From positions 1 to 64,000 of the forward strand of contig NZ_LSHB01000009.1 in the NCBI RefSeq assembly GCF_001643375.1: 64,000 nt of DNA, given 5' to 3'. Both the position numbers and the translations under genes were made by a program. Below are positions 63,226-64,000 of the stretch, in pieces. Below the pieces are notes generated by a model. That model was not told where the DNA came from. It worked only from the letters and a program-made list of their open reading frames with translations, and made no database searches. Within the stretch, counting starts at the first letter, position 1; every line of letters begins with the position of its first letter. Source of the stretch: Chryseobacterium sp. FP211-J200 (lineage in GTDB: Bacteria; Bacteroidota; Bacteroidia; Flavobacteriales; Weeksellaceae).

Positions 63226-64000
63226 ATGAAAAAAATAGCTTTACTGACATTGTCGATGTTAGGAATATCAACACTTCTTTTTGCACAGGAAGAAACTAAA
63301 AGTCCTCTTAAAATAAGCGCTTACGCTGAGGTCTATTACCAATACGATTTTAATAATCCTGAAAACAACATGCGCCCGGGTTTCATATACAGCCACAACC
63401 GGAACAACGAGGTCAATTTGAATCTTGGATTCGTAAAAGCCAATTACAAAACCGAAAGATTGCGCGCCAATCTAGCTCTGGCAAACGGAACTTATATGAA
63501 TTCCAATTATGCTGCAGAACCCGGCGTTCTCAAAAATATTTACGAGGCTAATGTTGGTTTGAAAATTTCGAAGACCAAAAATCTTTGGGTCGATGCCGGA
63601 ATTATGCCGTCACACATCGGTTTTGAAAGTGCTATCAGCAAAGACTGTTGGACCTTGACAAGAAGTCTTTTGGCCGAAAACTCACCTTATTACGAAAGCG
63701 GCGCAAAAATTTCCTACACCAGTGATAGTGGTAAATGGCTTTTGAGTGGATTGGTTCTGAATGGCTGGCAGAGAATTCAGCGTGTGGACGGGAATTCCAC
63801 TGTCGCTTTTGGACACCAATTAACCTACAAACCGACTGATAAAATCATTTTGAACAGCAGTTCATTCATCGGAAATGATAAACCGGACAGCATCAAACAG
63901 ATGCGCTATTTCCATAATCTGTACGGAATTTTCCAGCTGAGTAAAAAGTTGGCTTTGACTACAGGTTTTGACATCGGCGCTGAGCAAAAGATAAAAGGCA
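63226..64000 (+). CDS. Outer-membrane beta-barrel (porin-like) protein, 5' part only
   Basis: The frame starts at the ATG 63226, 21 bp after kdpC, and is open to the window edge (258 residues). A signal peptide (KKIALLTLSMLGISTLLFAQ) is followed by barrel sequence with alternating aromatic strands (ISAYAEVYYQYDFNN, LNLGFVKANYKTERLRANLA). Genes of this type often follow kdpC in Bacteroidota and may let potassium pass the outer membrane. The C-terminal end is not in the window. Confidence 0.88.
   Translation, partial: MKKIALLTLSMLGISTLLFAQEETKSPLKISAYAEVYYQYDFNNPENNMRPGFIYSHNRNNEVNLNLGFVKANYKTERLRANLALANGTYMNSNYAAEPGVLKNIYEANVGLKISKTKNLWVDAGIMPSHIGFESAISKDCWTLTRSLLAENSPYYESGAKISYTSDSGKWLLSGLVLNGWQRIQRVDGNSTVAFGHQLTYKPTDKIILNSSSFIGNDKPDSIKQMRYFHNLYGIFQLSKKLALTTGFDIGAEQKIKG

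Overview
The window looks like a chromosome segment of a Bacteroidota bacterium, most probably a Chryseobacterium-like member of the Flavobacteriales (Weeksellaceae). The reasons are AT-rich intergenic DNA, starts without Shine-Dalgarno sequences, a type IX secretion sorting domain, CTnDOT-type mobile-element genes, and a kdpFABC operon with its own small membrane genes. This is inferred from gene content only; no rRNA or tRNA gene was seen.

Regions. (A) 1-9038, minus strand: an Eco57I-like DNA methyltransferase (cut by the window edge) coupled to a phospholipase D/SNF2 helicase, preceded by a NACHT ATPase fused to a C-terminal TOPRIM domain; these look like anti-phage genes. (B) About 9380-26857: a shrunken CTnDOT-type element bracketed by near-identical 16-bp repeats. 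It carries an IntDOT-like recombinase, a sacsin-like ATPase-nuclease, two excisionase-like genes, DUF3408 and ParA (TraA) genes, a candidate oriT and mobA. Where the relaxase and transfer genes should follow there is a six-gene restriction cluster: Vsr, C5 methylase, MORC-like ATPase, Z1 helicase, PD-(D/E)XK protein and AIPR. (C) 27035-29675: a small HTH gene divergent from a two-gene operon of an unusual sigma factor and a Cas12f/TnpB-like protein with no RuvC catalytic residues. Structured RNA candidates lie on both sides. This is the most exciting locus: it has the layout expected of an RNA-guided transcription activator (nuclease-dead Cas12f plus sigma factor). (D) 29869-37945, minus strand: a second mobile element with a MobV relaxase, TOPRIM primase, VirE/VapE-type protein, iteron-like repeats, excisionase-like HTH, a HipBST-like three-gene toxin-antitoxin system and a tyrosine recombinase. 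It abuts the 3' end of mnmE, the kind of site used by SGI1-type islands.

(E) 38039-64000: ordinary chromosome. It holds mnmE, a leucine-rich-repeat protein, an S24/LexA-like repressor, a patatin phospholipase beside a peptidoglycan amidase, a TPR/HTH sensor-regulator, a large T9SS-exported protein, a decayed Crp/Fnr remnant, and an outer-membrane porin gene broken by one in-frame TGA. A two-component pair and a sigma-54 activator follow. The last part is a potassium-uptake operon: two paralogous small proteins, three tiny membrane proteins (one is KdpF), kdpA, kdpB, kdpC and the start of a porin-like gene.

How the genes work together: regions A and B are stacked defence genes carried by or next to mobile DNA. 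Region C appears to be a regulatory system derived from a transposon or CRISPR nuclease. Region D brings its own mobilisation, replication and addiction functions. In region E the regulators at 53844-57367 directly precede the Kdp system and may control it.
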